From NCBI GenBank assembly GCA_945881965.1, contig CAMCVS010000011.1, positions 1-64,000 on the forward strand: a stretch of 64,000 nucleotides of DNA. Reading direction: 5' to 3'. A program made the position numbers and the translations under genes. Of the stretch, positions 1 through 9,243 are shown one piece after another. The notes beneath the pieces are model-generated. The model searched no databases. It saw only the letters and a list, made by a program, of their open reading frames with translations, and was not told the origin of the DNA. Each line of letters starts with the position of its first letter. The stretch's first letter is position 1. This DNA comes from Paracoccus haematequi (GTDB lineage: Bacteria; Pseudomonadota; Alphaproteobacteria; Rhodobacterales; Rhodobacteraceae).

Positions 1-1
1 G

Positions 2-871
2 CGGGCGGGCGAACGCATCCTGTCGATGCAGCGCGAACTGACCGACAAGAACCGGCTGCTGGGCGAAACCGTGACGCAGGTGCAGCGGCTGCTGGATGCC
101 ATCGACAGCGACCTGATCGAGGCGCGCAAACTGCAACAATCGCTGGTGCGCGAGCGGTTCCATGATTTTGGCGCGGCCGAGGTGTCATTGTTGTTGCATC
201 CGTCGGGGCATGTCGGCGGCGATCTGGTCGGGGTCTATCCGGTCAATCCCGGTGCGGTGGGGCTTTATGCCATCGACGTGTCCGGGCATGGCATCAGTTC
301 GGCGTTGATGACAGCGCGGTTGGCCGGGTATCTGTCGGGCTCGGATTCCACGCACAACATCGCGCTGGTGCAAGGGCCCGACGGGCAGGTTGCCGTGCCG
401 CCCGCAGAGGTCGTAGGCCATCTGAACGCGCTGGTGCTGCATGACATGCAGACCGAACAGTATCTGACGCTGGTGGTGGCGGTGGTTGATCTGCAGACCG
501 GGGTTGCCACGATCTGTCAGGCGGGGCATCCGGAGCCACGGCTGTTGCGCGACGGGACGGTGTGCGAATTGGGCGCGGGCGGGTTGCCGGTGGGGCTGTT
601 CGAGGATGCGGTGTTCTCTGCGTTTTCGGTGCAGTTGCGGCCCGGTGACCGGCTGTTGCTGATGTCGGACGGGGTCACGGAATTGCCCGACCGCGACGGT
701 GTGATGTTGCAGGATCGCGGGTTGGACGCGGTGTTGACGGGGCTGGCCACGCTGCCCGGTCCCGCATTCCTTGAGGCGCTGTTGTGGCGGCTGACGGATC
801 ACGCCGATGGCGGTGATTTCCCCGATGATGTATCCGCCGTGCTGTTCGATTATCGCGGAATAAGCCCGTAA
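2..871 (+). CDS. PP2C/SpoIIE-family serine phosphatase, 5' end cut by window
   Basis: Metal-dependent serine/threonine phosphatase of the SpoIIE/RsbU type, the usual output domain of partner-switching or general-stress signalling. The frame is open to the left edge (RAGERILS precedes the first Met at 26), so the true start lies outside the window. About 35 heptad-like residues (MQRELTDKNRLL onward) look like a coiled-coil linker, followed by the phosphatase core: GGDLVG, DVSGHGISSALMT, MSDGVTEL and FPDDVSA supply the expected metal-binding aspartates. The missing N-terminus may be a receiver or sensor domain; this is inference from the linker. It is convergent with the NUDIX gene on the other strand, the 3' ends overlapping by about 22 bases. 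Confidence 0.85.
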   Translation, partial: RAGERILSMQRELTDKNRLLGETVTQVQRLLDAIDSDLIEARKLQQSLVRERFHDFGAAEVSLLLHPSGHVGGDLVGVYPVNPGAVGLYAIDVSGHGISSALMTARLAGYLSGSDSTHNIALVQGPDGQVAVPPAEVVGHLNALVLHDMQTEQYLTLVVAVVDLQTGVATICQAGHPEPRLLRDGTVCELGAGGLPVGLFEDAVFSAFSVQLRPGDRLLLMSDGVTELPDRDGVMLQDRGLDAVLTGLATLPGPAFLEALLWRLTDHADGGDFPDDVSAVLFDYRGISP

Positions 872-1299
872 ACACGCGCCACGAACAGCGCATCACCGCT
901 GTTGGCCAGCGCGCGCAGCGCGGCCTCGGGCGTCATCCAGACCGCAGTGTGCCCCGGTTCGGTCGGCGGCCCAAGGCTGCGCGCGGGGCGCGCCAGATAG
1001 ATGGTGCACAGCTTTTCCGCCCAGAGATCGTATTCCGGCATGAAGGTGAACCGCCTGTAGGCCCCCAGACGGCGGGGGGCGGCGATGGTCCAGCCGGTTT
1101 CCTCGATCACCTCGCGATACAGCGCGGCAATCGGCGCCTCGCCGCGATCAATGCCGCCGCCGGGCAGTTGAAATTCGGGTGTCGGCGCGTCTTGATGCGT
1201 GACCAGAATATCGCGCCCGCGCGCCAGAACGGCATAAACACCGGGCCGCAACCGGTATCTGCGTCCGGGTTCGGGGCTGTCGCCCATGCGTCGGATCAT
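850..1299 (-). CDS. NUDIX hydrolase
   Basis: NUDIX pyrophosphohydrolase of 149 residues. The NUDIX box is visible around residues 45-67: LPGGGIDRGEAP, then REVIEETGW, with the REXXEE core intact. The substrate cannot be read from sequence; the family hydrolyses nucleoside diphosphates linked to another group. I start it at the Met of MIRRMGDSPE. The frame is open far upstream, but that extension runs into the divergent hslO gene and is low-complexity shadow sequence. The next Met (MGDSPEPG) is an alternative start three codons in. Confidence 0.8.
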   Translation of the reverse strand: MIRRMGDSPEPGRRYRLRPGVYAVLARGRDILVTHQDAPTPEFQLPGGGIDRGEAPIAALYREVIEETGWTIAAPRRLGAYRRFTFMPEYDLWAEKLCTIYLARPARSLGPPTEPGHTAVWMTPEAALRALANSGDALFVARVYGLIPR

Positions 1300-1401
1300 G
1301 TTTGCCCCTTGGTCTGTTGGACTGTTGCGCCTATATGGCCGCGATATGCCAAATGGCCGCGCTTGCCGGAACCCCCACCGGAACCCCCAGAGGATTTTGC
1401 G

Positions 1402-2391
1402 ATGACTTTTGCCCAGAAACTTGCATGGGATGATACCGTCCTGCCGTTTCAACTTGATGCCGCCGATATTCGCGGGCGCGTTGCGCGTCTGGATGGGGTG
1501 CTGGACGGGATTCTGAAACAGCATGATTACCCGCCCCAAGTTGAGGCGTTGGTTGCCGAGATGGCGCTGTTGACGGCGTTGATCGGACAGACAGTGAAAC
1601 TGCGGTGGAAGCTGTCGTTGCAGGTGCAATCGGACGGACCGGTGCGGATGATTGCCACCGATTACTACGCCCCCGAAGCCGAGGGCGAACAGGCCCGTAT
1701 CCGCGCCTATGCCAGCTATGACGCCGACCGGCTGACGGACGCCGCCCCGTTCGACCATATCGGTAAGGGCTATTTCGCGGTGCTGATTGATCAGGGGCCG
1801 GGGACTGCGCCCTATCAGGGGATCGCGCCGCTGACGGGCGGGTCATTGGCGGCGAGCGCCGAGGGGTATTTTGCGCAATCCGAACAGTTGCCGACGCGAT
1901 TCGCGCTAAGTTTCGCGCGGTCGATCGAGGATGCGCGCGGCGAGCATTGGCGCGCAGGCGGCGTGATGGTGCAGCATATCCCGACCGCCAGTCCGCTGGT
2001 CGGTCAATCCGGCGGATCGGGCGAGGGCGGGCTGTTGCTGCCCATCGACCTGTTCGCGCCATCCGAAGCCGAGAATTGGAACCGCATCAACATCCTCTTG
2101 GATACCGTTGAAATACTGGAACTGATCGGGCCGTCGGTTGCGCCGACGGATTTGCTGGTGCGGCTGTTTCATCAGGAAGAGCCGCGCGTGTTCGATGCGC
2201 AGCCGGTGCGGTTTGGATGCACCTGTTCCGAGGCGCGGGTGCGGCAGACGATGTCGATCTATTCCGCCAAGGACATCCGGCGGATGACCACGGATGACGG
2301 GCTGGTGACAGCGGATTGCCAGTTTTGCAGCGCGCATTACGAGATGGACCCGGCGACGCTGGGGTTCGAGGCGACGCGGGATGCCGGTTGA
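1402..2391 (+). CDS. hslO: Hsp33 redox-regulated chaperonin
   Basis: Cytoplasmic holdase chaperone activated by oxidative unfolding. The 329-residue protein carries the hallmark C-terminal zinc/redox switch: CTC at C273/C275 and CQFC at C306/C309, so the CxC...CxxC set is complete. The N-terminal domain contains conserved Hsp33 features such as the GGSLAASAEGYF segment. The start is the ATG of MTFAQKLAWDD; the open frame upstream overlaps the divergent NUDIX gene and has no family similarity. Its stop overlaps the next gene by 11 bases, suggesting translational coupling. Confidence 0.95.
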   Translation: MTFAQKLAWDDTVLPFQLDAADIRGRVARLDGVLDGILKQHDYPPQVEALVAEMALLTALIGQTVKLRWKLSLQVQSDGPVRMIATDYYAPEAEGEQARIRAYASYDADRLTDAAPFDHIGKGYFAVLIDQGPGTAPYQGIAPLTGGSLAASAEGYFAQSEQLPTRFALSFARSIEDARGEHWRAGGVMVQHIPTASPLVGQSGGSGEGGLLLPIDLFAPSEAENWNRINILLDTVEILELIGPSVAPTDLLVRLFHQEEPRVFDAQPVRFGCTCSEARVRQTMSIYSAKDIRRMTTDDGLVTADCQFCSAHYEMDPATLGFEATRDAG

Positions 2392-2977
2392 TCTGAACGC
2401 TGTTCGCGCGGGGTTGGCGCGGGGTGCGCCGCCCTCGACGGATTATGACCTGAATCCGGGGTTCATCCTGCCCGAAGGGCGGGTCTTGCGGCCTGCGGCG
2501 GTGCTGGTGGCGTTCATGGATGGACCCGATGGGTTGCGGGTGCTGCTGACGAAACGCTCGTCGCGGTTGCAGCACCATCCGGGACAGATCGCCTTTCCAG
2601 GCGGCAAGGTCGATCCGGGCGATGCCGATGCGGTGGCCGCCGCCTTGCGCGAGGCCGAAGAAGAGGTGGGCCTGCCGCGCGCGTCGGTCGAGATTATTGG
2701 CACCCTGCCCACGCATGAAACCGTCACCGCGTTTCAGGTGACGCCGGTGGTGGCGCATATCACGCGCGATTTCGTGCCAGTGGCCGAGGCGGGCGAGGTC
2801 GAAGAGGTGTTCACGGTTCCTGCCGCGCATGTGCTGGACCCGACCCGCTATTCGGTTCAGGCGCGGCGGTGGCGCGGGCAAAGGCGGCTCTATTACACCG
2901 TGCCGTGGGGACCCTATTACATCTGGGGCGCCACGGCGCGCATCCTGAAAGGGCTGGCGGACCGGGTGGCGGGATGA
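2381..2977 (+). CDS. CoA pyrophosphatase (NUDIX, NudL-like)
   Basis: NUDIX hydrolase of the coenzyme A/short-chain acyl-CoA diphosphatase group, 198 residues. Evidence is the CoA-type motif preceding the NUDIX box (LLTKRSSRLQHHPGQIAFPGG, interrupted here as LLTKRS, then QIAFPGGKV) followed by REAEEEVGL. The start lies within the last codons of hslO and the stop overlaps the following CCA-adding enzyme start as ATGA, so hslO, this gene and the nucleotidyltransferase form one operon. The Hsp33/NudL/CCA order is common in Rhodobacteraceae. Confidence 0.88.
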   Translation: MPVDLNAVRAGLARGAPPSTDYDLNPGFILPEGRVLRPAAVLVAFMDGPDGLRVLLTKRSSRLQHHPGQIAFPGGKVDPGDADAVAAALREAEEEVGLPRASVEIIGTLPTHETVTAFQVTPVVAHITRDFVPVAEAGEVEEVFTVPAAHVLDPTRYSVQARRWRGQRRLYYTVPWGPYYIWGATARILKGLADRVAG

Positions 2978-4098
2978 TCACCGGCGACTGGATTGCGCGA
3001 CCCGAAACGCAGGCGGTGATGGCGATGCTGACGGGCGCTGGGCATCAGGCGCTGTTCGTTGGAGGTTGTGTGCGCAATGCGCTGTTGGGGGCAAAGGTCG
3101 ATGATATCGACATTGCCACCGATGCGCGGCCTGACCGGGTCATGGCGTTGGCCGTTGCGGCGGGGCTGCGCGCGGTGCCGACGGGGATCGACCACGGCAC
3201 GGTGACGGTGATCGCAGGCGGGTTGCCGCATGAGGTGACGACGTTTCGCCGCGATGTGGCGACCGATGGCCGACATGCGGTCGTCGCCTTTGCCGATACC
3301 GCGCTGGAGGATGCGCAGCGGCGCGATTTCACCATGAATGCGCTCTATGCGCAGGCGGATGGCGCGGTGGTGGACCCGCTGGGCGGGATGGCTGATCTGC
3401 GCGCGCGGCATGTGCGGTTCATCGGCGATGCCCGCGCGCGCATTGCCGAGGATTACCTGCGCATCCTGCGCTATTTCCGCTTTCACGCTTGGTATGGCGA
3501 TGCGGGCGCGGGAATGGACCCGGACGCGCTGGCCGCGATTGCCGACAGTCTGGATGGGCTGGCGCGGCTATCGCGCGAACGGGTGGGAAAAGAGGCGATG
3601 AAACTGCTGGCCGCGCCGGACCCCGCGCCTGCGGTCGCGGCAATGCGGGCGGTGGGCGTGTTGGGCGCGGTGTTGCCGGGGGCCAATGACCGCGCGCTGG
3701 CGCCGTTGGTGCATCTGGGCGGCGTGGACCCGGTGCTGCGGCTGGCGGCGATAACCGACCCTGATACGGCAGAAACCCTGCGCCTGTCGCGGGCCGATCT
3801 GCGGCGGTTGGCGGCGTTGCGCGACGCGGCGATGGGGGCGATGGGGCTGCCGGAACTGGGATACCGGCTGCGCGGTGATGGGCGGGGGGCGGCGCTATTG
3901 CGGGCGGCGTTCATGGAACAGCCTGTTGACCTCGCTGCGGTGGAAGCGGGCGTTGCCGCTGTTTTTCCGGTCACAGCGGCAGACCTGATGCCTGCGCTGA
4001 CGGGGGCGGCGCTGGGCGCGCAGTTGGCGGCGCTTGAATCGCGCTGGATCGCGTCGGGATTCGCCCTGACGCGGGATCAGTTGCTGGCGGGCGGGTGA
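2974..4098 (+). CDS. CCA tRNA nucleotidyltransferase / poly(A) polymerase family
   Basis: Adds or repairs the CCA end of tRNAs (class II nucleotidyltransferase). The 374-residue protein begins with MITGDWIARPETQ and shows the GGCVRNALLG glycine motif near residue 28, the catalytic DDIDIATDARP (two carboxylates), a flexible-loop RRDFTMNALY and a downstream RNA-binding helix region (RILRYFRFHAWYG). The start overlaps the NUDIX stop as ATGA. tRNA versus poly(A) specificity cannot be separated by eye; one family member in an alphaproteobacterium usually acts as the CCA enzyme. Confidence 0.87.
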   Translation: MITGDWIARPETQAVMAMLTGAGHQALFVGGCVRNALLGAKVDDIDIATDARPDRVMALAVAAGLRAVPTGIDHGTVTVIAGGLPHEVTTFRRDVATDGRHAVVAFADTALEDAQRRDFTMNALYAQADGAVVDPLGGMADLRARHVRFIGDARARIAEDYLRILRYFRFHAWYGDAGAGMDPDALAAIADSLDGLARLSRERVGKEAMKLLAAPDPAPAVAAMRAVGVLGAVLPGANDRALAPLVHLGGVDPVLRLAAITDPDTAETLRLSRADLRRLAALRDAAMGAMGLPELGYRLRGDGRGAALLRAAFMEQPVDLAAVEAGVAAVFPVTAADLMPALTGAALGAQLAALESRWIASGFALTRDQLLAGG

Positions 4099-4149
4099 CT
4101 TTGGCCGCGAATCCCGCTATGTGCGGCGCAAGTCGCAAAGGGGTTGCCG

Positions 4150-5994
4150 ATGTTCCGCTGGTTCGAAAACCTGGTCGATCCCTATGCGCCCTACCCGGAA
4201 TCGGATGTTCCGCCGACCCGGTTATGGCCGTTCCTGAAGCAATACCTGATCCCGTTTCGCGCGCTGTTTCTGGCCGCGATGCTGTTCAAGGCTATCGTGG
4301 CTTTTGGGGATGTGGCGATTGTCTGGTATGTTGGCCGCGTCATCGACTATCTGGGGGCCGACACGCCCGCCGCCGTCTGGGCCGCGCATGGGACCGAGAT
4401 CATGACAGTGGCCGCCGTGATCCTGATCCTGCGGCCCCTGCTGTCGGCGGTGGATGTTGCGCTGTTGCACAATACGATCATGCCGAATTTCGGCACCATG
4501 ATCCGCTGGCGTGCGCATCGCCACGTGCTGCGGCAACCCGTCGGTTGGTTTGAAAGCGATTTCGCGGGGCGCATTGCCAACCGGATCATGCAGACCCCGC
4601 CTGCTGCCGGTGAGGCGGTGTTTCAGGTGCTGGATGCGGTGACATTTGCGCTGACCACGCTGATCGGGGCGATGGTGCTGCTGGCCGGGGCGGACTGGCG
4701 GCTGCTGATCCCGCTGGTGATCTGGATCGTGCTGTATCTGGCGCTGATGCGGTGGACGGTGCGCCATGCCGCGCCCGCGTCCGAGGCGTCATCGGATGCG
4801 CGGTCTGCCATCACGGGGCGCGTGGTGGACAGTTACACCAACATCCATTCGGTCAAGATGTTCGCCCATCATGACCGCGAGATCGCCTATGCTCGCGAGG
4901 CAATCGAAGACGCGCGGCAGGCGATGGCGCGGGAAATGCGGATCATCACCACGATGGATGTGACGCTGACCACGCTGAACGGGTTCCTGATTACCGGGGT
5001 GACGGGTCTGGCGCTGTGGCTGTGGTATCACGGGATGACGAGCGTGGGCGCGGTCGCGGCGGCGTCGGCGCTGGTGCTGCGGCTGAACAACCTGACCTAT
5101 TGGATCATGTGGGCGACGACCAATCTGGTGCAATCGCTGGGCGTGGTGGCCGAAGGGATGCAGACCATCGCGCAGCCGGTGACGCTGGTCGATGGTGCGG
5201 GGGCGCGGGCGTTGCAAGTCAGCGCGGGGCGGATTGAACTGGATGCGCTGGACCACCGCTATGGTCGCCGCGCGGGTGGGCTGGGGCCGGTGACACTGAC
5301 CATTCCTGCGGGGCAGAAGGTGGGGCTGGTGGGGCAGTCGGGGGCGGGGAAAACGACGCTGGTGAAGCTGTTGTTGCGGTTTTACGATGCGGATGGCGGC
5401 GATATCCGCATCGACGGGCAGTCGATCCGCGATGTGACGCAGGACAGTCTGCGCGGCGCCATCGGCATGGTGCAACAGGATAGCGCGCTGTTGCACCGGT
5501 CGGTGCGCGACAACATCCTGTATGGGCGGCCGGATGCGACCGAGGCGCAGATGATCGCCGCCGCGCAAAAGGCCGAGGCACACGCGTTCATCCTTGGTTT
5601 GCAGGACAGCGCGGGGCGCACGGGCTATGACGCGCAGGTGGGCGAGCGCGGCGTAAAACTGTCGGGCGGACAGCGGCAGCGGATCGCGCTGGCGCGGGTG
5701 ATCCTGAAGGATGCGCCGATTCTGGTGCTGGACGAGGCGACATCGGCGCTGGATAGCGAGGTCGAGGCGGCGATCCAGGATACGCTCTACGCCATGATGC
5801 AGGGCAAGACCGTGATCGCCATCGCGCACCGGCTGTCCACCATCGCGCGGATGGACCGGATCATCGTGCTGGATCAGGGCCGTATCGTCGAGGATGGCAG
5901 CCATGCCGAATTGCTGGCGGCGGGCGGGCGCTATGCCCGCTATTGGGCGCGGCAATCGGGCGGGTTCATCGGGTTGCAGGACGCGGCGGAATAG
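4150..5994 (+). CDS. ABC exporter, fused membrane and ATPase domains (first of tandem pair)
   Basis: MsbA/multidrug-type ABC half-exporter of 614 residues: six predicted membrane helices in roughly residues 30-340, then an ATPase domain. Walker A GQSGAGKTT is near residue 395, signature LSGGQRQR near 503, Walker B ILVLDEATSALD near 525 and H-loop AHRLSTI, all intact. The ATG is preferred over a TTG two codons earlier because AAAGGGG ends six bases before it. The substrate is unknown; lipid, peptide or drug export are all possible. It lies 57 bases upstream of a second, very similar exporter, and the two probably form a heterodimer (inference). Confidence 0.92.
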   Translation: MFRWFENLVDPYAPYPESDVPPTRLWPFLKQYLIPFRALFLAAMLFKAIVAFGDVAIVWYVGRVIDYLGADTPAAVWAAHGTEIMTVAAVILILRPLLSAVDVALLHNTIMPNFGTMIRWRAHRHVLRQPVGWFESDFAGRIANRIMQTPPAAGEAVFQVLDAVTFALTTLIGAMVLLAGADWRLLIPLVIWIVLYLALMRWTVRHAAPASEASSDARSAITGRVVDSYTNIHSVKMFAHHDREIAYAREAIEDARQAMAREMRIITTMDVTLTTLNGFLITGVTGLALWLWYHGMTSVGAVAAASALVLRLNNLTYWIMWATTNLVQSLGVVAEGMQTIAQPVTLVDGAGARALQVSAGRIELDALDHRYGRRAGGLGPVTLTIPAGQKVGLVGQSGAGKTTLVKLLLRFYDADGGDIRIDGQSIRDVTQDSLRGAIGMVQQDSALLHRSVRDNILYGRPDATEAQMIAAAQKAEAHAFILGLQDSAGRTGYDAQVGERGVKLSGGQRQRIALARVILKDAPILVLDEATSALDSEVEAAIQDTLYAMMQGKTVIAIAHRLSTIARMDRIIVLDQGRIVEDGSHAELLAAGGRYARYWARQSGGFIGLQDAAE

Positions 5995-6051
5995 CGCGAT
6001 AGCGGCGGGCCAAGGCTTGGCTTTTCGCGCCGCAGGGTGTTTGTTGCGGCC

Positions 6052-7893
6052 ATGAAAATCACCGCCATCGCCGATCTGATCGCACCGTTCCGCCCCGCCA
6101 TCGGTGCGCCGCCACGACGGCTGTTGCCGTTCTTTGCCTGGTGCCTGTCGGGGTCGTGGTGGGGATTGGTGGTGGCCACGGTGCTGTCGGCGGCGGCGGG
6201 CGTGCTGGACGTGATCATGGCCTGGTATCTGGGGCTGGTGATCGACGCGGCGGTGGGGTCGCCCCCGGCGCAGGTCTGGACCGATAATGCGACCCTGTTC
6301 GCCAGTTTCGGGCTGTTCCTGCTGCTGGCGAAACCGGCGATATTCGGCCTGTCAGTGGCGGCCAATGCGATCATCCTGCAACCGGGGCTGATGCCGCTCG
6401 CGCTGTCGCGGCTGCATCGCTGGACGATGGGCCATGCGGTGACGTTCTTTGACAATGATTTCGCCGGACGCATCGCGCAGAAACAGATGCAGGCGGCGCG
6501 CGCGGTGACAGATGTGGTCAGCGAAACCATCAACACGGTGGCCTTTGCGCTGGCGTCGCTGATCGGGTCGGTGCTGTTTCTGTTCATCATCGACATCTGG
6601 ATCGGCGTCGCACTTGCGGTCTGGGTCTGTGTCTATATCGCGCTGATCGCGTGGTTCATGCCGCGCATCCAGCGCCGGTCAGCGGTGCGGGCGGCGGCGC
6701 GGGCCACGGTGACGGGCGTGGTGGTGGACACGATCACCAATATCAAGACGGTCAAGCTGTTCGGTCATTCCGCGCATGAGGATCGCGCCGCGATCCGGTC
6801 GATGGTGGGCTATCGCGACAGTGCGATTGTGTTCGGCGAATTGTCGGTGTGGTTCCGGTCGCTGCTGATGGTGCTGGCGGGGGTGCTGCCACTGGTGCTG
6901 ATCGGCGGCACGATTCAGTTGTGGCAGGCGGGGACGGCGTCACCGGGCGATATTGCGGCGGCGGGGGCGTTGTCGATCCGGATCAGCCAGATGACCGGCT
7001 GGGTCAGTTTTTCGCTGATGAACATCTATGCCAGCATCGGCGAGGTCGAGGACGGGATGCGCACCCTGACCCCGCCGCATGATCTGCCCGATGCACCCGA
7101 CGCCGTGGTGTTGGGGCGGGTCACGGGGGCCTTGCGGTTTGACCATGTAAGTTTCGCCTATGGGCGGCGGCGCGGCGGGATACAGGATGTCACGCTGGAC
7201 ATCGCGCCGGGGGAGAAGATCGGCATCGTCGGCGCGTCGGGGGCGGGGAAATCGACACTGGTGTCGCTGTTGTTGCGGCTTTACGACACGGAAACCGGAC
7301 GCGTGATGATCGACGGGCAGGATGTGCGCGGCGTGACACAGGAAAGCCTGCGCCAGCAGATCGCCATGGTCACGCAGGAAACCGCGATGTTCAACCGGTC
7401 GGCGCGCGACAATATCCTGTATGGCAGGCCCGACGCCACCGAGGCCGAGGTGATCGCAGCGGCAACGGCGGCCGAGGCGCATGACTTCATCCTTGGGCTG
7501 AAGGATCACGCCGGGCGGCCCGGTTATGACGCGCATCTGGGTGAGCGGGGCGTGAAGCTGTCGGGCGGGCAGCGGCAGCGGATCGCCTTGGCCCGCGCGA
7601 TTCTGAAGGACGCGCCGGTGCTGGTGCTGGACGAGGCGACATCGGCGCTGGATTCAGAGGTCGAGGCCGCGATCCAGACCGCGCTGACCCGCGTGATGCA
7701 GGGCAAGACGGTGCTGGCGATTGCGCATCGGTTGTCCACCATCGCGCAGATGGACCGGATCATCGTGCTGGATCAGGGTCGTATCGTCGAAACCGGGCGG
7801 CATGATGACCTGCTGGCGCAGGGCGGGCTGTATGCGCGGTATTGGGAACGGCAGTCGGGTGGGTTCCTGCGGCTGGACGCGGCGGCGGAATAG
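6052..7893 (+). CDS. ABC exporter, fused membrane and ATPase domains (second of tandem pair)
   Basis: Second 613-residue half-exporter with the same architecture: membrane domain to about residue 335, Walker A GASGAGKST near 393, signature LSGGQRQR near 503, LVLDEATSALD and AHRLSTI. The ATPase halves of the two proteins are nearly identical through DNILYGRPDATEA and the C-terminal ARYW.RQSGGF, pointing to tandem duplication. The start is taken at the ATG of MKITAIADL; a GTG five codons upstream (6037) is an alternative and neither has a strong ribosome site. Both ATP sites look catalytic, unlike many heterodimers with one degenerate site. Confidence 0.92.
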   Translation: MKITAIADLIAPFRPAIGAPPRRLLPFFAWCLSGSWWGLVVATVLSAAAGVLDVIMAWYLGLVIDAAVGSPPAQVWTDNATLFASFGLFLLLAKPAIFGLSVAANAIILQPGLMPLALSRLHRWTMGHAVTFFDNDFAGRIAQKQMQAARAVTDVVSETINTVAFALASLIGSVLFLFIIDIWIGVALAVWVCVYIALIAWFMPRIQRRSAVRAAARATVTGVVVDTITNIKTVKLFGHSAHEDRAAIRSMVGYRDSAIVFGELSVWFRSLLMVLAGVLPLVLIGGTIQLWQAGTASPGDIAAAGALSIRISQMTGWVSFSLMNIYASIGEVEDGMRTLTPPHDLPDAPDAVVLGRVTGALRFDHVSFAYGRRRGGIQDVTLDIAPGEKIGIVGASGAGKSTLVSLLLRLYDTETGRVMIDGQDVRGVTQESLRQQIAMVTQETAMFNRSARDNILYGRPDATEAEVIAAATAAEAHDFILGLKDHAGRPGYDAHLGERGVKLSGGQRQRIALARAILKDAPVLVLDEATSALDSEVEAAIQTALTRVMQGKTVLAIAHRLSTIAQMDRIIVLDQGRIVETGRHDDLLAQGGLYARYWERQSGGFLRLDAAAE

Positions 7894-7931
7894 GGCTTGG
7901 TCCCTGCGCGCGCGCGGGGTAGTGCCTGCGG

Positions 7932-9173
7932 ATGGACCGTATCGAGATCACGATTGACCGGCTGGGGCATCTGGGCGACGGCATCGCCCACAAAGACGCG
8001 TCTGGTCCGCTGTTTGCGCCGCTGACCCTGCCCGGTGAACGGGTGTCGGGGGTGCCGGATGGCGCGCGGCTGACCGATCTGCGGATTGTGGAACCATCGC
8101 CCCTGCGGGTCGCCGCGCCTTGTGCGCAGTATCGCGCCTGCGGGGGATGCGTGCTGCAACACGCCGAGGACGGGTTTGTGGCAGACTGGAAGCGTGACGT
8201 GGTCCGTCAGGCGCTGAACGCGCATGGTATCGACGCCACATTCCTGCCGGTCCTGACCTCGCCGCCCGAATCGCGGCGGCGTGCGGCGTTTTCGGCGCGG
8301 CGGACGAAAAAGGGCGCTTTGGCGGGGTTCCACGCCCGCGCGTCCGATACCGTGATCGAGGTGCCCGATTGCCGGGTTATCCGTCCCGAACTGCGCGCGC
8401 TGCTGCCCTTGGCGCGCGAATTGGCGGTGTTGGGGTCGTCGCGCAAGGGCGAATTGTCGGTGCAGGTCACGCTGTCGGATGGCGGGCCGGATTTGGCGGT
8501 ATCGGGCGGCAAGCCGCTGGACCCGGAATTGCGCATGGTGCTGGGCGCGATCTGTGACCGCGACCGGCTGGCGCGCATCGCCTGGGACGGCGAGGTGGTG
8601 GCGCTGCGGTCGGCGCCGGTGCAGCGGATGGGCGCGGCGCGCGTCACGCCATCCCCCGGCGCGTTCCTGCAAGCCACCGTCGAGGGCGAGGCGGCGCTGC
8701 TGGCGATGGTGCGCGAGATCGTGGCAGATGCCGACCGCGTGGTCGATCTGTTCGCAGGGTGCGGCACGTTCGCGCTGCCGCTGGCCGACCGGGCCGAGGT
8801 GCATGCTGTCGAGGCCGAGGCGGGCATGACGGCAGTGCTGGACCGTGCCTGGCGTGACACCCCCGGTTTGCACCGCGTCAGCGTGGAGACCCGCGATCTG
8901 TTCCGCCGTCCGTTGCAACCCGACGAGCTGGTGCGATTCGACGCCGCCGTGATCGACCCGCCGCGCGCCGGGGCCGAGGCGCAGGTGATGGAGCTGGCCC
9001 GCGCGCGGGTGCGGCGTATCGCGATGGTCAGTTGCAATCCGGTGACCTTTGCGCGCGACACCGCGATCCTGATCCGCGCGGGTTATGCGCTGGGTGCGGT
9101 GCAGGTGGTGGATCAATTCCGCTGGTCGCCGCATGTCGAGGTTGTGGCGGGGCTGACGCTCACATCCGCGTGA
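7932..9173 (+). CDS. Class I RNA (uracil-5) methyltransferase, RlmD/TrmA family
   Basis: SAM-dependent RNA methyltransferase (RumA/RlmD type, 413 residues) that methylates uridine C5, probably in 23S rRNA. An N-terminal TRAM-like segment (IEITIDRLGHLGDGIA) is followed by an iron-sulfur cysteine set, CAQYRACGGC near residues 63-72. The SAM site is DLFAGCGTFALP, then IDPPRAG and the catalytic cysteine in SCNP near residue 367. The start ATG follows a GGTAGTGCCTGCGG segment with no clear ribosome site. A small GGGGCA/TGCCCC hairpin sits right after the stop. Exact target base not determinable. Confidence 0.88.
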   Translation: MDRIEITIDRLGHLGDGIAHKDASGPLFAPLTLPGERVSGVPDGARLTDLRIVEPSPLRVAAPCAQYRACGGCVLQHAEDGFVADWKRDVVRQALNAHGIDATFLPVLTSPPESRRRAAFSARRTKKGALAGFHARASDTVIEVPDCRVIRPELRALLPLARELAVLGSSRKGELSVQVTLSDGGPDLAVSGGKPLDPELRMVLGAICDRDRLARIAWDGEVVALRSAPVQRMGAARVTPSPGAFLQATVEGEAALLAMVREIVADADRVVDLFAGCGTFALPLADRAEVHAVEAEAGMTAVLDRAWRDTPGLHRVSVETRDLFRRPLQPDELVRFDAAVIDPPRAGAEAQVMELARARVRRIAMVSCNPVTFARDTAILIRAGYALGAVQVVDQFRWSPHVEVVAGLTLTSA

Positions 9174-9243
9174 GGGGCATTGTGCCCCTAGGCGCGGCGG
9201 CCTTGGGCGTGTAGAGCATGGCGCAAAAAAGCGAGGCAGCGCG

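Noticed and set aside
6003-6035. GCCAA/TTGGC hairpin with TTTT between the two ABC exporters
   Set aside because: Stem of 5 bp only; likely chance, genes probably cotranscribed.
9174-9188. GGGGCA/TGCCCC hairpin after the RNA methyltransferase
   Set aside because: Only 6 bp with no T-run; too weak to call a terminator.
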